Below the pieces are notes generated by a model. The model saw only the letters and a list, made by a program, of their open reading frames with translations. It had not been told where the DNA came from and made no database searches. Of a stretch of 64,000 bases of DNA, positions 1 through 10,239 are shown piece by piece. The position numbers were made by a program, and so were the translations under genes. Origin of the DNA: Knoellia subterranea KCTC 19937 (lineage in GTDB: Bacteria; Actinomycetota; Actinomycetes; Actinomycetales; Dermatophilaceae); the NCBI RefSeq assembly GCF_000768685.1, contig NZ_AVPK01000001.1, positions 62,001 through 126,000 on the forward strand, written 5' to 3'. Numbering within the stretch: the stretch's first letter is position 1; each line of letters begins with the position of its first letter.

Positions 1-971
1 TTCTCCGCGCGGAAGGTCCACGGCGTGACGTCGAGACCGACCTTGTGGGCGTCGGCAACGAGGGAGGTCGGCGTCGCGCTCAGGGTGCCGTCGGCGTTGC
101 GCGGGATGACGCGGCTCTTGTCGACCCCCAGTCCGTTGATGCTCTTCGAGAGGGTCTTGAGGCTCGCAGGTGTGATCAGGTCGGTGTAGGTCCTCGGGTC
201 ACCCTGGGCGACGAGGTCGTACGGCGCACCACCGGACGTCACGAGGAAGACGCTGTTGGCCTTGTAGCCGAGTTCGTGGCGCAGGCGCAGGAGGTTGGTC
301 AGCTCGAAGCTCTGGACCCAGAGGGCGGCGTTCGGACGGTTGAGGCCGAACTTCGTCAGCTGCTCCATGAGGGCCACCTCGGGGTCGAGCCCGTGAGAGT
401 GTTCGAAGGTCGAGTGCTTGATCTCGGGGATGATCCCGACCGTGCGCCCGGTCTCGGCGCTGAGCTCCTCACGCAGTTCGAGGACCTCCTCGAGGGTCGG
501 CACCTCGAACTGGCCGTTGTAGCTCGCGCTCTCGGGGCGCAGCTGCGGCAGGCGCTCCGTGGCGCGCAGGGTCTTGAGCTCGGCGAGGGTGAAGTCCTCC
601 ACCCACCACCCCGTCACGGACGAGCCATCGAGCTGCTTGGTCACCTTGCGGTCAGCGAACTCGGGGTGGTTGGCGACGTTGGTCGTGCCCCCGATCTCGG
701 GCTCGTGCCGGTCGATGAGGACGCCGTCCTTGGTCATCGCCAGGTCGGGCTCGATGTAGTCCGCGCCCTGCTGGACGGCGAGACGGTAGGCCGCAAGGGT
801 GTGCTCGGGGCGGTAGCCCGAGGCGCCGCGGTGGGCGTGGACGAGCGGGGTCGTGAACTTCGGCTTGCCATTCGAGGCGGGCGGCGCGTCGGCCGAGGCG
901 GGGGCGATCGTCGCGGCGGACGGCAGCGCGAGGCCGGCGATCAGGGACAGGGACACGAGGATTCGTCGCAT
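1..971 (-). CDS. Secreted glycerophosphodiester phosphodiesterase (C-terminus beyond window)
   Basis: Reading leftwards from an ATG at 971, the frame stays open to the window edge (323 codons). Residues 1-28 form a signal peptide (MRR, hydrophobic stretch, then an ASA-type cleavage region). The GDPD fold follows: HRG at 47-49, PEHT just after, IEPDL near 73-77 and DRHE near 88-90, the conserved metal and catalytic residues of GlpQ-type enzymes. It would hydrolyse exported glycerophosphodiesters to glycerol-3-phosphate and an alcohol outside the cell. It is transcribed divergently from argG. The C-terminus is missing only because the window ends. Confidence 0.93.
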   Translation of the reverse strand, partial: MRRILVSLSLIAGLALPSAATIAPASADAPPASNGKPKFTTPLVHAHRGASGYRPEHTLAAYRLAVQQGADYIEPDLAMTKDGVLIDRHEPEIGGTTNVANHPEFADRKVTKQLDGSSVTGWWVEDFTLAELKTLRATERLPQLRPESASYNGQFEVPTLEEVLELREELSAETGRTVGIIPEIKHSTFEHSHGLDPEVALMEQLTKFGLNRPNAALWVQSFELTNLLRLRHELGYKANSVFLVTSGGAPYDLVAQGDPRTYTDLITPASLKTLSKSINGLGVDKSRVIPRNADGTLSATPTSLVADAHKVGLDVTPWTFRAE

Positions 972-1049
972 GAGGGTCAACGTCCCGGCCAGGGGTGCAC
1001 GCCGGTCGACCTCGACACGAACGGAAGGTGACGAGTCACCGACACCTGC

Positions 1050-1062
1050 GCGGACGGCATAC
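1050..1062 (-). repeat. Exact copy of dispersed 13-mer GTATGCCGTCCGC
   Basis: Lies in the divergent region between the glycerophosphodiesterase and argG, just upstream of the argG promoter elements. It reads as GCGGACGGCATAC on the plus strand. See the finding on the dispersed word. Confidence 0.8.
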
Positions 1063-1068
1063 CCTTGA

Positions 1069-2532
<1,464 letters not shown>

Positions 2533-2597
2533 CGACGACAGCGCGGAGGCTCCGGAACCTCTGGCTTTCGGTGAGGCACACGCGGCATGCTTCAGGC

Positions 2598-2867
2598 ATG
2601 GACGGTCGCACCATTCTCGAGCGGGTCGTCGCGGTGCTCGGCATCGCCGGATTGTTCGTCGTGCTGCCGTTGTACGTGTCCTCCGGGCTCGTCGCTCCGC
2701 TCTCGGCGATCGTGGTGCTCCTGGGTTTCTGGCTGCTGCTGCTCGTGACGGCGATCCGGTGGTTCTCCCGGCGCCCGTGGGTCATCCTCGCGTTCCCGTT
2801 CGTCGCCGCCGCCGTCTGGTGGCTCGCCATCACCCTGGGAGAGCAGGCCTTCGGCTGGCAGGCCTGA
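2598..2867 (+). CDS. Small membrane protein, unknown function
   Basis: An 89-residue protein from the ATG at 2598; an in-frame ATG at 2571 would add nine unremarkable residues. It has about three hydrophobic segments (residues 8-25, 27-50 and 58-75), separated by a short basic loop (IRWFSRRPW). No enzyme motif is visible. It lies between argG and fasR without overlap. It resembles in size and layout the 93-residue membrane protein at 38268, which shares the aliphatic-then-basic pattern, so the two may be distant relatives. Function unknown. Confidence 0.65.
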   Translation: MDGRTILERVVAVLGIAGLFVVLPLYVSSGLVAPLSAIVVLLGFWLLLLVTAIRWFSRRPWVILAFPFVAAAVWWLAITLGEQAFGWQA

Positions 2868-2934
2868 GACCGCCCCGAACGACAAGGCGACGCATGCCGG
2901 GTGCTTGTGCACGGCATACAAATAGACTTTGGTC

Positions 2935-4149
2935 GTGGCCACCTCGAAGAGTCGCCCTTCGGCGGCAACGCGTCGACGCGTCGAGCGCACCGCCGGCGAC
3001 CTCGGAGCGGCCGCGGTGCAGCAGATGGAGAGCGACCATGAGTGGTATCGCAACCTTCCCGCCGAGGAGCGCTCGTGGGTGGGGCTCGTTGCCCAGGCCG
3101 GCATCAAATCGTTCATCGAGTGGTTCAGCGGCAGCCACGACCGTGCGCACGTCACTGCGGACGTCTTCGGGACCGCCCCGCGCGAGTTGACGCGTTCGAT
3201 CAGCCTCGGCCAGACGTTGGACCTCATGCGCACGGTCGTCGACGTCGTGGAGCGGGAGTCGATCGGCCTCGCGGGCCGCGGCGAGGAGACCAAGGTGCGC
3301 GAGGCGGTCCTGCGCTACAGCCGTGAGATCGCCTTCTCCGTCGCCGAGGTCTATGCCCACGCCGCAGAGGCGCGCGGCGCATGGGATGCGCGGCTCGAGG
3401 CGCTCGTGGTCGACGCCGTCATCCGTGGCGAGGCCGACGACTCGATGCAGTCGCGGGCGTCGGCACTCGGTTGGGGGACGACGACCGACGTGAGCGTGAT
3501 CGTCGGTTCGACCCCGAACACGGGGACGTCACAGGTCGTCGACCTGTTGCACCGGGGCGCCAAGAGGCTCGGCGTCGACGTCCTCGTCGCGATCCACGGC
3601 CGGAGGATCGTGTGCATCGTCGGCCGAGTGACCGATGCGCTCGAGACGGCGTCGACGCTCGGCGAGCTCTTCGGTGACGGCCCGATTGTCGTGGGTCCCG
3701 TTGTCCCACACCTGTATGCCGCGGGGCGCAGCGCCCGTGCCGCCCTCTCCGGCCACTCGGCGGCACCCGCCTGGCCAGCCGCTCCGCGTCCGGTCGCGAG
3801 CGAGGATCTGCTGGCCGAGCGTGCGCTGCTCGGGGACCTGCCCGCCCGCGCGTCACTCGTCAGCCGCGTCTATGCGCCGCTGTCGGAGAGTGGTGGCGGC
3901 AACCTACTCGAGACGGCCGCCGCCTACCTCGATGGCGGCCTGGGACTCGAGGGCACCGCCCGTGCGCTGTTCGTCCACACCAACACCGTTCGCTATCGGC
4001 TGGGGCGGATCGCCGACACCATCGGCTACGACCTGACCGACCCGCACGACGCGCAGACCGTGCGACTGGCCCTGGCCTACGGACGGGTAGCCCCAGAGCC
4101 CACACCGCGCACTCCACTGGCACCCCGACGCAATCCAGCGCAATTGTAG
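2935..4149 (+). CDS. fasR: PucR-family regulator of fatty acid synthesis, FasR-like
   Basis: A 404-residue cytosolic DNA-binding protein. The C-terminal 60 residues carry the PucR/CdaR helix-turn-helix (YLDGGLGLEGTARALFVHTN, then TVRYRLGRI). The rest is the regulatory part of this family. In Streptomyces coelicolor the FasR orthologue sits just upstream of fabD-fabH-acpP-fabF and activates them. The same order here is the main reason for the name. The GTG at 2935 is preferred over a TTG at 2929. No good ribosome site precedes either, so a leaderless message is possible. Confidence 0.85.
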   Translation: MATSKSRPSAATRRRVERTAGDLGAAAVQQMESDHEWYRNLPAEERSWVGLVAQAGIKSFIEWFSGSHDRAHVTADVFGTAPRELTRSISLGQTLDLMRTVVDVVERESIGLAGRGEETKVREAVLRYSREIAFSVAEVYAHAAEARGAWDARLEALVVDAVIRGEADDSMQSRASALGWGTTTDVSVIVGSTPNTGTSQVVDLLHRGAKRLGVDVLVAIHGRRIVCIVGRVTDALETASTLGELFGDGPIVVGPVVPHLYAAGRSARAALSGHSAAPAWPAAPRPVASEDLLAERALLGDLPARASLVSRVYAPLSESGGGNLLETAAAYLDGGLGLEGTARALFVHTNTVRYRLGRIADTIGYDLTDPHDAQTVRLALAYGRVAPEPTPRTPLAPRRNPAQL

Positions 4150-4227
4150 GAACCCCACAGATTCAGGGTCACAGAATCGTCTCGGTCCATCGGGCCCGTC
4201 ACCGTCGGAAGCAGCCACTCTGGAGAC

Positions 4228-5406
4228 GTGCTCGTGATCGTCTGCCCTGGACAGGGCTCCCAGACCCCCGGCTTCCTCAACCCCTGGCTCGACATCCCCG
4301 GCCTGCGCGAACGGATGGGTTGGCTCTCTGCCGTCGCCGGCCTGGATCTCGTCAAGCACGGGACCGAGTCGGATGAGGAGACCATCAAGGACACGGCTGT
4401 CGCGCAGCCACTCATCGTGGCATCCGGCCTCGTCTCACTCCTCGCCCTCTTCGAGCATCCCGCGGACGGCTTCCGGCTCGTCGGCGCCGGCGCCGGCCAC
4501 TCCGTCGGTGAGATCACCGCAGCCTCCGCAGGCGGCGTCATCTCCGCCGAGCAGGCCATGGTGTTCGTCCGCGAGCGCGGGCGCGCGATGGCCGAGGCGA
4601 GCGCCGTCCAGCCGACGGGGATGAGCGCGGTGATGGGTGGCGACCCCGATGAGGTCGTCGCCGCGATCCAGGCGGCCGGGCTCACACCTGCCAACATCAA
4701 CGGCGCTGGGCAGATCGTCGCGGCTGGCACCCAGGAGCAGCTCGCGGCGTTCGCCGCAGACCCCCCGGCAAAGACCCGCGTCATCCCCCTCAAGGTCGCC
4801 GGTGCCTTCCACACCGATCACATGGCGCCCGCCGTCGACGTGCTCGCCGGCTTCGCCAAGGCGATGTCGACGCATGACGCTCGCGTCCCGCTCGTGTCCA
4901 ACCGTGACGGCGCCGTCGTCCACAGCGGCCGCGAGGTGCTCAGCCGCCTCGTGAGTCAGGTGAGCAACCCCGTGCGCTGGGACCTCACGATGGAGACGTT
5001 CAAGGAGCTCGGCGTCACGGGCATCATCGAGATCCCGCCGTCGGGCACCCTCGCGGGCCTGGCCAAGCGCACCCTCAAGGACATCGAGATCCTCGCGCTC
5101 AAGACGCCCGACGACCTCGAGCAAGCCCACCGCATGGTCAAGGAGCACGGCGTCACGTCCGGCGTGGCTCAGGACCCCACGTGGCGCCTCGTCATCAGCC
5201 CGGCCAAGGGCATGGTGTCCTTCACCGCGACCGAGGCCGGCACGGTCGTCGAGGCGGGCAGCGTCATCGCCACGGTGGGCACGCTGCGTGACTCCTACGA
5301 CGTCGTCGCCCCGCACGGTGGTCGCATCGTCGAGTGGCTCGTCGAGGACGGCGACCCCGTCTCGCCCGGTCAGCCCATCCTCCGTCTCCACCCGCAGGAA
5401 GGCTGA
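4228..5406 (+). CDS. fabD: Malonyl-CoA:ACP transacylase with extra biotinyl-like C-terminal domain
   Basis: Transfers malonyl from CoA to ACP to feed fatty acid elongation. Residues 1-300 are a normal FabD: N-terminal PGQGSQ, nucleophile Ser92 in GHSVG, catalytic His195 in GAFHT. Residues about 313-392 are additional and look like a biotinyl/lipoyl carrier fold: two half-repeats with an AP turn and GDPVSPGQPIL. Where carrier proteins have the EAMKM turn, this protein has GTLRD, with Arg354 at the lysine position, so it should not be biotinylated. A second GTG at 4234 has better spacing to GGAGA (4222-4226); the start at 4228 fits the usual MLV start of Streptomyces FabD. Confidence 0.93.
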   Translation: MLVIVCPGQGSQTPGFLNPWLDIPGLRERMGWLSAVAGLDLVKHGTESDEETIKDTAVAQPLIVASGLVSLLALFEHPADGFRLVGAGAGHSVGEITAASAGGVISAEQAMVFVRERGRAMAEASAVQPTGMSAVMGGDPDEVVAAIQAAGLTPANINGAGQIVAAGTQEQLAAFAADPPAKTRVIPLKVAGAFHTDHMAPAVDVLAGFAKAMSTHDARVPLVSNRDGAVVHSGREVLSRLVSQVSNPVRWDLTMETFKELGVTGIIEIPPSGTLAGLAKRTLKDIEILALKTPDDLEQAHRMVKEHGVTSGVAQDPTWRLVISPAKGMVSFTATEAGTVVEAGSVIATVGTLRDSYDVVAPHGGRIVEWLVEDGDPVSPGQPILRLHPQEG

Positions 5407-5408
5407 TC

Positions 5409-6410
5409 ATGGCCGGACTCATCACTCCCGCCGCTGGGGCCGCGCACACCCGGATCTCCGGCGTCGGCGCCTACCGCCCTCGCCGCGTCGTCCCCAACTC
5501 GGAGATCGTGGACGCCATCGACTCCTCCGACGAGTGGATCCAGGAGCGGTCGGGCATCAAGACCCGCTACCGCGCCGAGGACGGCGAGAGCGTCGTCGAG
5601 ATGTCCGAGGCGGCTTCGCGCGATGCCATCGAGATGGCGGGGCTGCAGCCCTCCGACATCGATGCGGTCATCGTCGCCACGGTCACCCACCCCTACCAAA
5701 CCCCCGCTGCCGCACCGGATCTCGCGCACCGGCTGGGCCTGTCCAACCCGGCCGCCTTCGACATCTCGGCGGCCTGCGCTGGCTACTGCCACGGGATCTC
5801 GCTCGCGTCCGACATGGTCCGTGGCGGCAGCGCCCGTCACGTCCTCGTCGTCGGGGTGGAGCGCCTCTCCGACTTCACCAGCCCGACGGACCGCGGCACG
5901 GCCTTCATCTTCGGCGACGGCGCTGGCGCGGCGATCGTCTCGCCGTCCGACACCCCCGGAATCGGCCCCACGGTGTGGGGCTCCGAGGGCGACAAGTGGG
6001 ACGTCATCGCGCAGAACGACAGCTGGGTCGAGGTGCGCGACGGCGACCTCGGGTGGCCGACGATCGGGATGCAGGGTCAGAGCGTCTTCCGCTGGGCCGT
6101 GTGGGGCATGGCCCCCGTCGCACAGAAGGCGCTCGACGCCGCTGGCATCACTGCTGACCAGCTCGACGCCTTCATCCCCCACCAGGCCAACGTCCGCATC
6201 ATCGACGCGATGTGCAAGCAACTCAAGATGCCCGAGCACGTGGTCGTCGCGCGCGACATCGTCGAGACGGCCAACACCTCGGCCGCCTCGATCCCGCTGG
6301 CCACCGAGCGGCTGCTGCGCGAGGGACTTGTCCCCCGCGGTGGTCTCGCGCTGCAGATCGGCTTCGGTGCCGGCCTCGTGTATGCCGCGCAGGTCGTCGT
6401 TCTCCCCTAG
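5409..6410 (+). CDS. fabH: Beta-ketoacyl-ACP synthase III
   Basis: Starts fatty acid synthesis by condensing an acyl-CoA primer with malonyl-ACP. 333 residues. The Cys-His-Asn triad is complete: Cys123 (SAACAGYCHG), His258 (PHQANVRI), Asn289 (ETANTSAAS). The ATG at 5409 is preceded by GGAAGG at 5397-5402 and begins two bases after the fabD stop, so the two are probably translationally coupled. A longer in-frame extension reaching back to 5334 lies within the fabD carrier-like domain and is not credible. Confidence 0.96.
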   Translation: MAGLITPAAGAAHTRISGVGAYRPRRVVPNSEIVDAIDSSDEWIQERSGIKTRYRAEDGESVVEMSEAASRDAIEMAGLQPSDIDAVIVATVTHPYQTPAAAPDLAHRLGLSNPAAFDISAACAGYCHGISLASDMVRGGSARHVLVVGVERLSDFTSPTDRGTAFIFGDGAGAAIVSPSDTPGIGPTVWGSEGDKWDVIAQNDSWVEVRDGDLGWPTIGMQGQSVFRWAVWGMAPVAQKALDAAGITADQLDAFIPHQANVRIIDAMCKQLKMPEHVVVARDIVETANTSAASIPLATERLLREGLVPRGGLALQIGFGAGLVYAAQVVVLP

Positions 6411-6415
6411 AGACT

Positions 6416-6434
6416 CCCGCGGTCCGCGGGTTTT
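6416..6434 (+). terminator. Short GC hairpin with T run between fabH and acpP
   Basis: CCCGCG (6416-6421), GTC loop, CGCGGG (6425-6430), then TTTT. A six-pair stem is short for a full stop; it could be a partial terminator or an RNA-processing boundary inside the operon, ahead of the highly needed acpP. Confidence 0.45.
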
Positions 6435-6509
6435 CGGACCACCGCAACACCACTCACCATCTCGAGCCTCCGCATCCGGCGGAGCCGAACCACACAAAAG
6501 GAGCAGGAC

Positions 6510-6758
6510 ATGGCTCAGAGCGAGCAGGAGATCCTCGCGGGTCTCGCAGAGATCGTCAACGAGGAGACCGGACTCGACCCCGAGACCGTGCAGAGCGACA
6601 AGGCGTTCACCGACGACCTCGACATCGACTCGCTGTCGATGATGACGATCGTCGTCAACGCCGAGGAGAAGTTCGGCGTGCGCATCCCCGACGACGAGGT
6701 CAAGAACCTCCGCACCGTCGGCGACGCCGTCTCGTTCATCCAGTCCAACCAGAGCTGA
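6510..6758 (+). CDS. acpP: Acyl carrier protein
   Basis: An 82-residue acidic protein carrying the growing fatty acid on a 4'-phosphopantetheine arm attached to Ser41 in DLDIDSLSMMT. It has the normal ACP length and helix pattern. The ATG at 6510 follows AAAAGGAGCAGGAC, a strong ribosome site suited to an abundant protein. It lies about 100 bases after fabH, the widest gap within the operon on its 5' side, and is followed by a large palindrome before fabF. Adjustment of ACP level relative to its neighbours at the RNA level is therefore plausible. Confidence 0.97.
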   Translation: MAQSEQEILAGLAEIVNEETGLDPETVQSDKAFTDDLDIDSLSMMTIVVNAEEKFGVRIPDDEVKNLRTVGDAVSFIQSNQS

Positions 6759-6765
6759 GCCCCCT

Positions 6766-6839
6766 CGACCTATTGCGCTTTCGTGCCGGACCCGGGTCGG
6801 TCCGCCGCCCGCTGAGGCGCACGAAGGCGCAATAGGTCG
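6766..6839. repeat. Intergenic palindrome, CGAC-tip family, copy 1
   Basis: Two 21-base arms (6766-6786 and 6819-6839) are reverse complements except for one position that still pairs as G-U in the plus-strand RNA. The tip reads CGACCTATTGCGC. The 32-base centre holds a smaller GGACC/GGTCC hairpin. It sits between acpP and fabF and has no T tract. Confidence 0.8.
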
Positions 6840-6871
6840 GGACTCGCCCTACGCCAAGGAGACAGCCACAC

Positions 6872-8116
6872 ATGAGCACCGAACGTCGCGTCGTCGTCAC
6901 CGGTCTCGGAGCCACCACCCCGCTCGGTGGAACCATCACCGAGACGTGGGACGCGATCCTCGCCGGCACCCCCGGCGCGCGCCCGCTGCCCCAGGAGTGG
7001 GTCGAGCAGTACGACCTGCCCGTGACCTTCGCCGCTTCGATCCACACCTCGCCCGAAGAGGTGCTCGCCAAGGTCGAGTGCCGCCGGATGGACCCGAGCG
7101 CGCAGTACGCCATGGTGGCCTCCCGTGAGGCGTGGTCCGACGCGGGCACGCCCGAGGTCGACCCCGAGCGCTTCATGGTCGCCATCGGTTCGGGCATGGG
7201 TGGTGTCACCACCCTCCTGACGCAGTGGGACAACCTGCGGGAGAAGGGCGTACGACGCGTCTTCCCGCTCACCGTCCCGATGATCATGCCCAACAGCAGC
7301 AGCGGCAACGTCTCGCTTGCCCTCGGAGCCCGCGCCGGCGCCCACACCTCGGTGTCGGCCTGCGCCTCCGGCGCCGAGGCCATGGGCTTCGCCGTGGACC
7401 AGATCCGCGCCGGACGCGCCGACATCGTGATCGCCGGAGGCACCGAGGCCGCGATCCACCCGCTGCCCTTCGCCGGCTTCGCGCAGATGCAGGCACTCTC
7501 GACCCGCAACGACGACCCGGGCGCGGCATCGCGTCCCTATGACACCGGCCGCGACGGCTTCGTCATGGGCGAAGGTGCTGCCGTCATCGTCCTCGAGTCC
7601 GAGGAGCACGCCAAGGCTCGCGGCGCACGCATCTATGCCGAGCTCGCCCCCGCCGGTATGTCGTCGGACGCGCACCACATCACCGCCCCCGAACCCGAAG
7701 GTGCCGGCGCCTCCCGCGCCATGCGTGAGGCCGTGCAGCTCGCAGGTCTGACGCCCCAGGACATCGTCCACATCAACGCGCACGCGACCTCGACCCCCGT
7801 GGGCGACGTAGCGGAGGCCAACGCGATCCGACGGGCCTTCGGGGATGCGACCGACGGGATGTGTGTCAGCGGCACCAAGTCGATGACCGGTCACCTGCTC
7901 GGTGCTGCCGGCGCCCTCGAGGCGCTCTTCACGATCCTCTCCGTGCACCACCGCATCGCCCCGGCGACGATCAACATCGAGAACCTCGACCCCGAGATCC
8001 ACCTCGACGTCGTGCGTGGCGAGCACCGCACGCTCCCCGACGGAGACATCGCGGCACTCAACAACTCCTTCGGCTTCGGCGGTCACAACGTGGCTCTCGC
8101 CGTGAAGAGCGTCTGA
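6872..8116 (+). CDS. fabF: Beta-ketoacyl-ACP synthase II
   Basis: Elongating condensing enzyme of fatty acid synthesis, 414 residues. Visible active-site residues are Cys164 (SACASGAEAMG), His304 (INAHATSTPVGD), Lys336 and His341 (GTKSMTGHLLGAAGALEA), all as expected for FabF. The ATG at 6872 follows AAGGAGA at 6857-6863. Its stop codon overlaps the accD start (ATGA-type overlap at 8114-8118), so the last two genes of the operon are coupled. Confidence 0.96.
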   Translation: MSTERRVVVTGLGATTPLGGTITETWDAILAGTPGARPLPQEWVEQYDLPVTFAASIHTSPEEVLAKVECRRMDPSAQYAMVASREAWSDAGTPEVDPERFMVAIGSGMGGVTTLLTQWDNLREKGVRRVFPLTVPMIMPNSSSGNVSLALGARAGAHTSVSACASGAEAMGFAVDQIRAGRADIVIAGGTEAAIHPLPFAGFAQMQALSTRNDDPGAASRPYDTGRDGFVMGEGAAVIVLESEEHAKARGARIYAELAPAGMSSDAHHITAPEPEGAGASRAMREAVQLAGLTPQDIVHINAHATSTPVGDVAEANAIRRAFGDATDGMCVSGTKSMTGHLLGAAGALEALFTILSVHHRIAPATINIENLDPEIHLDVVRGEHRTLPDGDIAALNNSFGFGGHNVALAVKSV

Positions 8117-9564
8117 TGGCCCACCAGCCCAACGAGGCCTCGGCCACCGTCTCGACCGCGACCAAGCCCAAGCCGGATCGGGCCACCGACCCGCGCAACC
8201 CGCGCCTGCGCCTCACCGCGTACTTCGACGAGGGCTCGGTCGAGTTCATCTCCCCCGAGGACGACTCCGGCATGCTCGCCGCCGTCGGCACGTGCCAGGG
8301 CACGCGCGTCGTCGCCTTCTGCTCCGATGCGACGATCATGGGCGGTGCCATGGGTGTGGCCGGGTGCAAGGTCATCGTGGCGGCCTACGAACGCGCTCTC
8401 GCGGACGGCATACCCGTCGTCGGTATCTGGCACTCGGGAGGCGCACGCCTCCCGGAAGGCGTCGTCAGCCTCCACGCCGTCGGCGAGGTCTTCGCGATCA
8501 TGACCCGCGCGTCGGGCAAGATCCCGCAGATCTCCGTCGTCATCGGCGCGGCTGCCGGTGGCGCCGCCTACGGGCCGGCACTCACCGACATCGTCATCCT
8601 CGCCCCCGAGGGACGCATCTTCGTCACCGGGCCGGACGTCGTCCGATCCGTCACGGGCGAGGCCGTCGACGCCCTCCGCCTCGGAGGCCCCGAGCCCCAC
8701 GGTCGCCGCAGTGGCGTCGTCCACGTCGTCACCGAGTCGACCGAGCAGGCCTACGAGCGCGGACGTCAGCTCTGTTCCCTGCTCGCCGACCAGGGCACCC
8801 CGGACGTGTCTGCGGTCGAGGACTTCGACCTCGAGGAGACGTTCCCGGAGTCGGCCAAGCGCGCTTACGACGTCCACCCGGTCGTCGACAACGTCCTCGA
8901 CAAGGACGCCGATTCCGTTGAGCTGCACCCGCGTTGGGCTCCCAACATCGTGACGAAGCTCGGCCGCATCGGCGGTCGCACGGTCGGTGTCATCGCCAAC
9001 AACCCGATGCGCCTCGGTGGCTGCCTCGACTCCCCCAGCGCCGAGAAGGCCGCCCGGTTCGTCCGGATGTGTGACGCGTTCGGTGTGCCGCTCATCGTCC
9101 TCGTCGACGTGCCGGGCTACCTGCCGGGTGTCGGCCAGGAGTGGGACGGCGTCGTGCGACGCGGCGCCAAGCTGCTGCACGCGTTCGCCGAAGCGGTCGT
9201 GCCGCGCGTGACGCTCGTGACTCGCAAGACCTACGGCGGCGCCTACATCGCGATGAACTCGCGTTCACTCGGTGCCACCCGCGTCTTCGCCTGGCCGACG
9301 GCCCACGTCGCCGTCATGGGCTCGGTCGCGGCGATCCGCATCCTGCACCGTCGCCGCCTCGCCGAGGTCGACGACGCCGAGCGCGCAGCCGTCGAGCAGC
9401 AGCTCGCCGACGAGCACGACCGCCTGTCCGGAGGTCTGCCCCGCGCCGTGGAGATCGGCGTGGTCGACGAGATCGTCGAGCCGTCGGTGACCCGCTCGGC
9501 TCTGGCGAAGGCGATCGCCGAGGCTCCGCAGCGCCGCGGCGAACACGGCAACATCCCCCTCTGA
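8116..9564 (+). CDS. accD: Acyl-CoA carboxylase carboxyltransferase subunit
   Basis: Carboxyltransferase of the biotin-dependent acetyl/propionyl-CoA carboxylase that produces malonyl-CoA, the FabD substrate; 482 residues. Crotonase-like signatures are visible in both halves: GIWHSGGARLPEG and IGAAAGGAAYGPALTD in the N-half, VDVPGYLPGVGQEW and RKTYGGAYIAMNS in the C-half. No biotin-carboxylase or BCCP gene lies in the window, so the alpha subunit must be encoded elsewhere. Bases 8401-8413 hold an exact copy of the dispersed 13-mer, which forces a rare ATA isoleucine codon. Acetyl versus propionyl preference cannot be told from the sequence alone. Confidence 0.92.
   Translation: MAHQPNEASATVSTATKPKPDRATDPRNPRLRLTAYFDEGSVEFISPEDDSGMLAAVGTCQGTRVVAFCSDATIMGGAMGVAGCKVIVAAYERALADGIPVVGIWHSGGARLPEGVVSLHAVGEVFAIMTRASGKIPQISVVIGAAAGGAAYGPALTDIVILAPEGRIFVTGPDVVRSVTGEAVDALRLGGPEPHGRRSGVVHVVTESTEQAYERGRQLCSLLADQGTPDVSAVEDFDLEETFPESAKRAYDVHPVVDNVLDKDADSVELHPRWAPNIVTKLGRIGGRTVGVIANNPMRLGGCLDSPSAEKAARFVRMCDAFGVPLIVLVDVPGYLPGVGQEWDGVVRRGAKLLHAFAEAVVPRVTLVTRKTYGGAYIAMNSRSLGATRVFAWPTAHVAVMGSVAAIRILHRRRLAEVDDAERAAVEQQLADEHDRLSGGLPRAVEIGVVDEIVEPSVTRSALAKAIAEAPQRRGEHGNIPL
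8401..8413 (-). repeat. Exact 13-mer GTATGCCGTCCGC inside accD
   Basis: The word is read here as GCG GAC GGC ATA CCC (Ala-Asp-Gly-Ile-Pro). The ATA codon is very unusual for this base composition, which suggests that the DNA word itself is retained. Confidence 0.8.
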
Positions 9565-9570
9565 TCCCCT

Positions 9571-9645
9571 CGACTTCTTGCACCGTTGGGACCGTCATCG
9601 GGCGGGGCGCTGCCCACAACCCGGTCCCAACGGGGCAAGAAGTCG
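9571..9645. repeat. Intergenic palindrome, CGAC-tip family, copy 2
   Basis: 24-base arms at 9571-9594 and 9622-9645 match with one mismatch; the tip reads CGACTTCTTGCACC. It lies between the converging accD and DUF3145 genes and may end transcription from both sides, although no T tract is present. Confidence 0.8.
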
Positions 9646-9723
9646 GCATGCGTGAGGCCCGCTCCCCCTGTACTGGAGCGGGCCTCGCGACGTGTGAAGG
9701 TGCCGGGTTCGGCAGTCGGTGTG

Positions 9724-10239
9724 TCAGCCGACCTTGTGCAGCCAGCGGACGGGAGCGCCGTCCCCGGCGTAGCGGAACGGCTCGAGCTCGGCGTCCCACT
9801 CGACACCGAGGACCTCTTCGAGCATCTCCTCGATGGCGTCGGGCGAACCCTGCGCGAGCTTGAGGATCTCCTTGAGCCGCTCCTCGTTGACGACCGCGTC
9901 ACCGCTCGCGGACGTCGTCGCGTGGTGGATGCCCAGACGGGGCGTGTGCGACCAGCGCGAGCCGTCGCAGCCGGCGCTCGGGTTTTCGGTCACCTCGTAG
10001 CGCAGCCCCTGCCACCCGTTGAGGGTCGAGGCCAGGCGGGCACCGGTGCCCTGCTCCCCGATCCACGACCATTCGCCGCGCTGGTGCCCCGGCGCGGCTG
10101 GCTGCGGGGTCCACTCGATGGCCACGCGGGATCCGGTGGCCTTCTCCAGTGCCCACTGAATGTGCGGGCACAGCGCTGCTGGGGCGGAGTGGATGAACAC
10201 CACTCCCCGGGTCGACACACGTCGCGTCGCGACAGACAT
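9724..10239 (-). CDS. DUF3145 family protein
   Basis: A 171-residue protein of an actinobacterial family with no established function. The recognisable segment near the N-terminus is TRGVVFIHSAPAALCPHIQW, followed by an acidic C-terminal half (EERLKEILKLAQ, then EEMLEEVLG). No signal peptide or membrane span. The ATG at 10239 is preceded on its strand by GAAGGAGG with good spacing; an extension to 10392 is rejected for lack of a ribosome site. It faces the fatty-acid operon tail to tail. Confidence 0.88.
   Translation of the reverse strand: MSVATRRVSTRGVVFIHSAPAALCPHIQWALEKATGSRVAIEWTPQPAAPGHQRGEWSWIGEQGTGARLASTLNGWQGLRYEVTENPSAGCDGSRWSHTPRLGIHHATTSASGDAVVNEERLKEILKLAQGSPDAIEEMLEEVLGVEWDAELEPFRYAGDGAPVRWLHKVG

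Noticed and set aside
45-1031. A 328-codon plus-strand frame at the left edge
   Set aside because: Antisense to the glycerophosphodiesterase, whose signal peptide and catalytic motifs are clear.
5334-5408. N-terminal extension of FabH
   Set aside because: It would lie in the end of FabD; the ATG at 5409 has a proper ribosome site.
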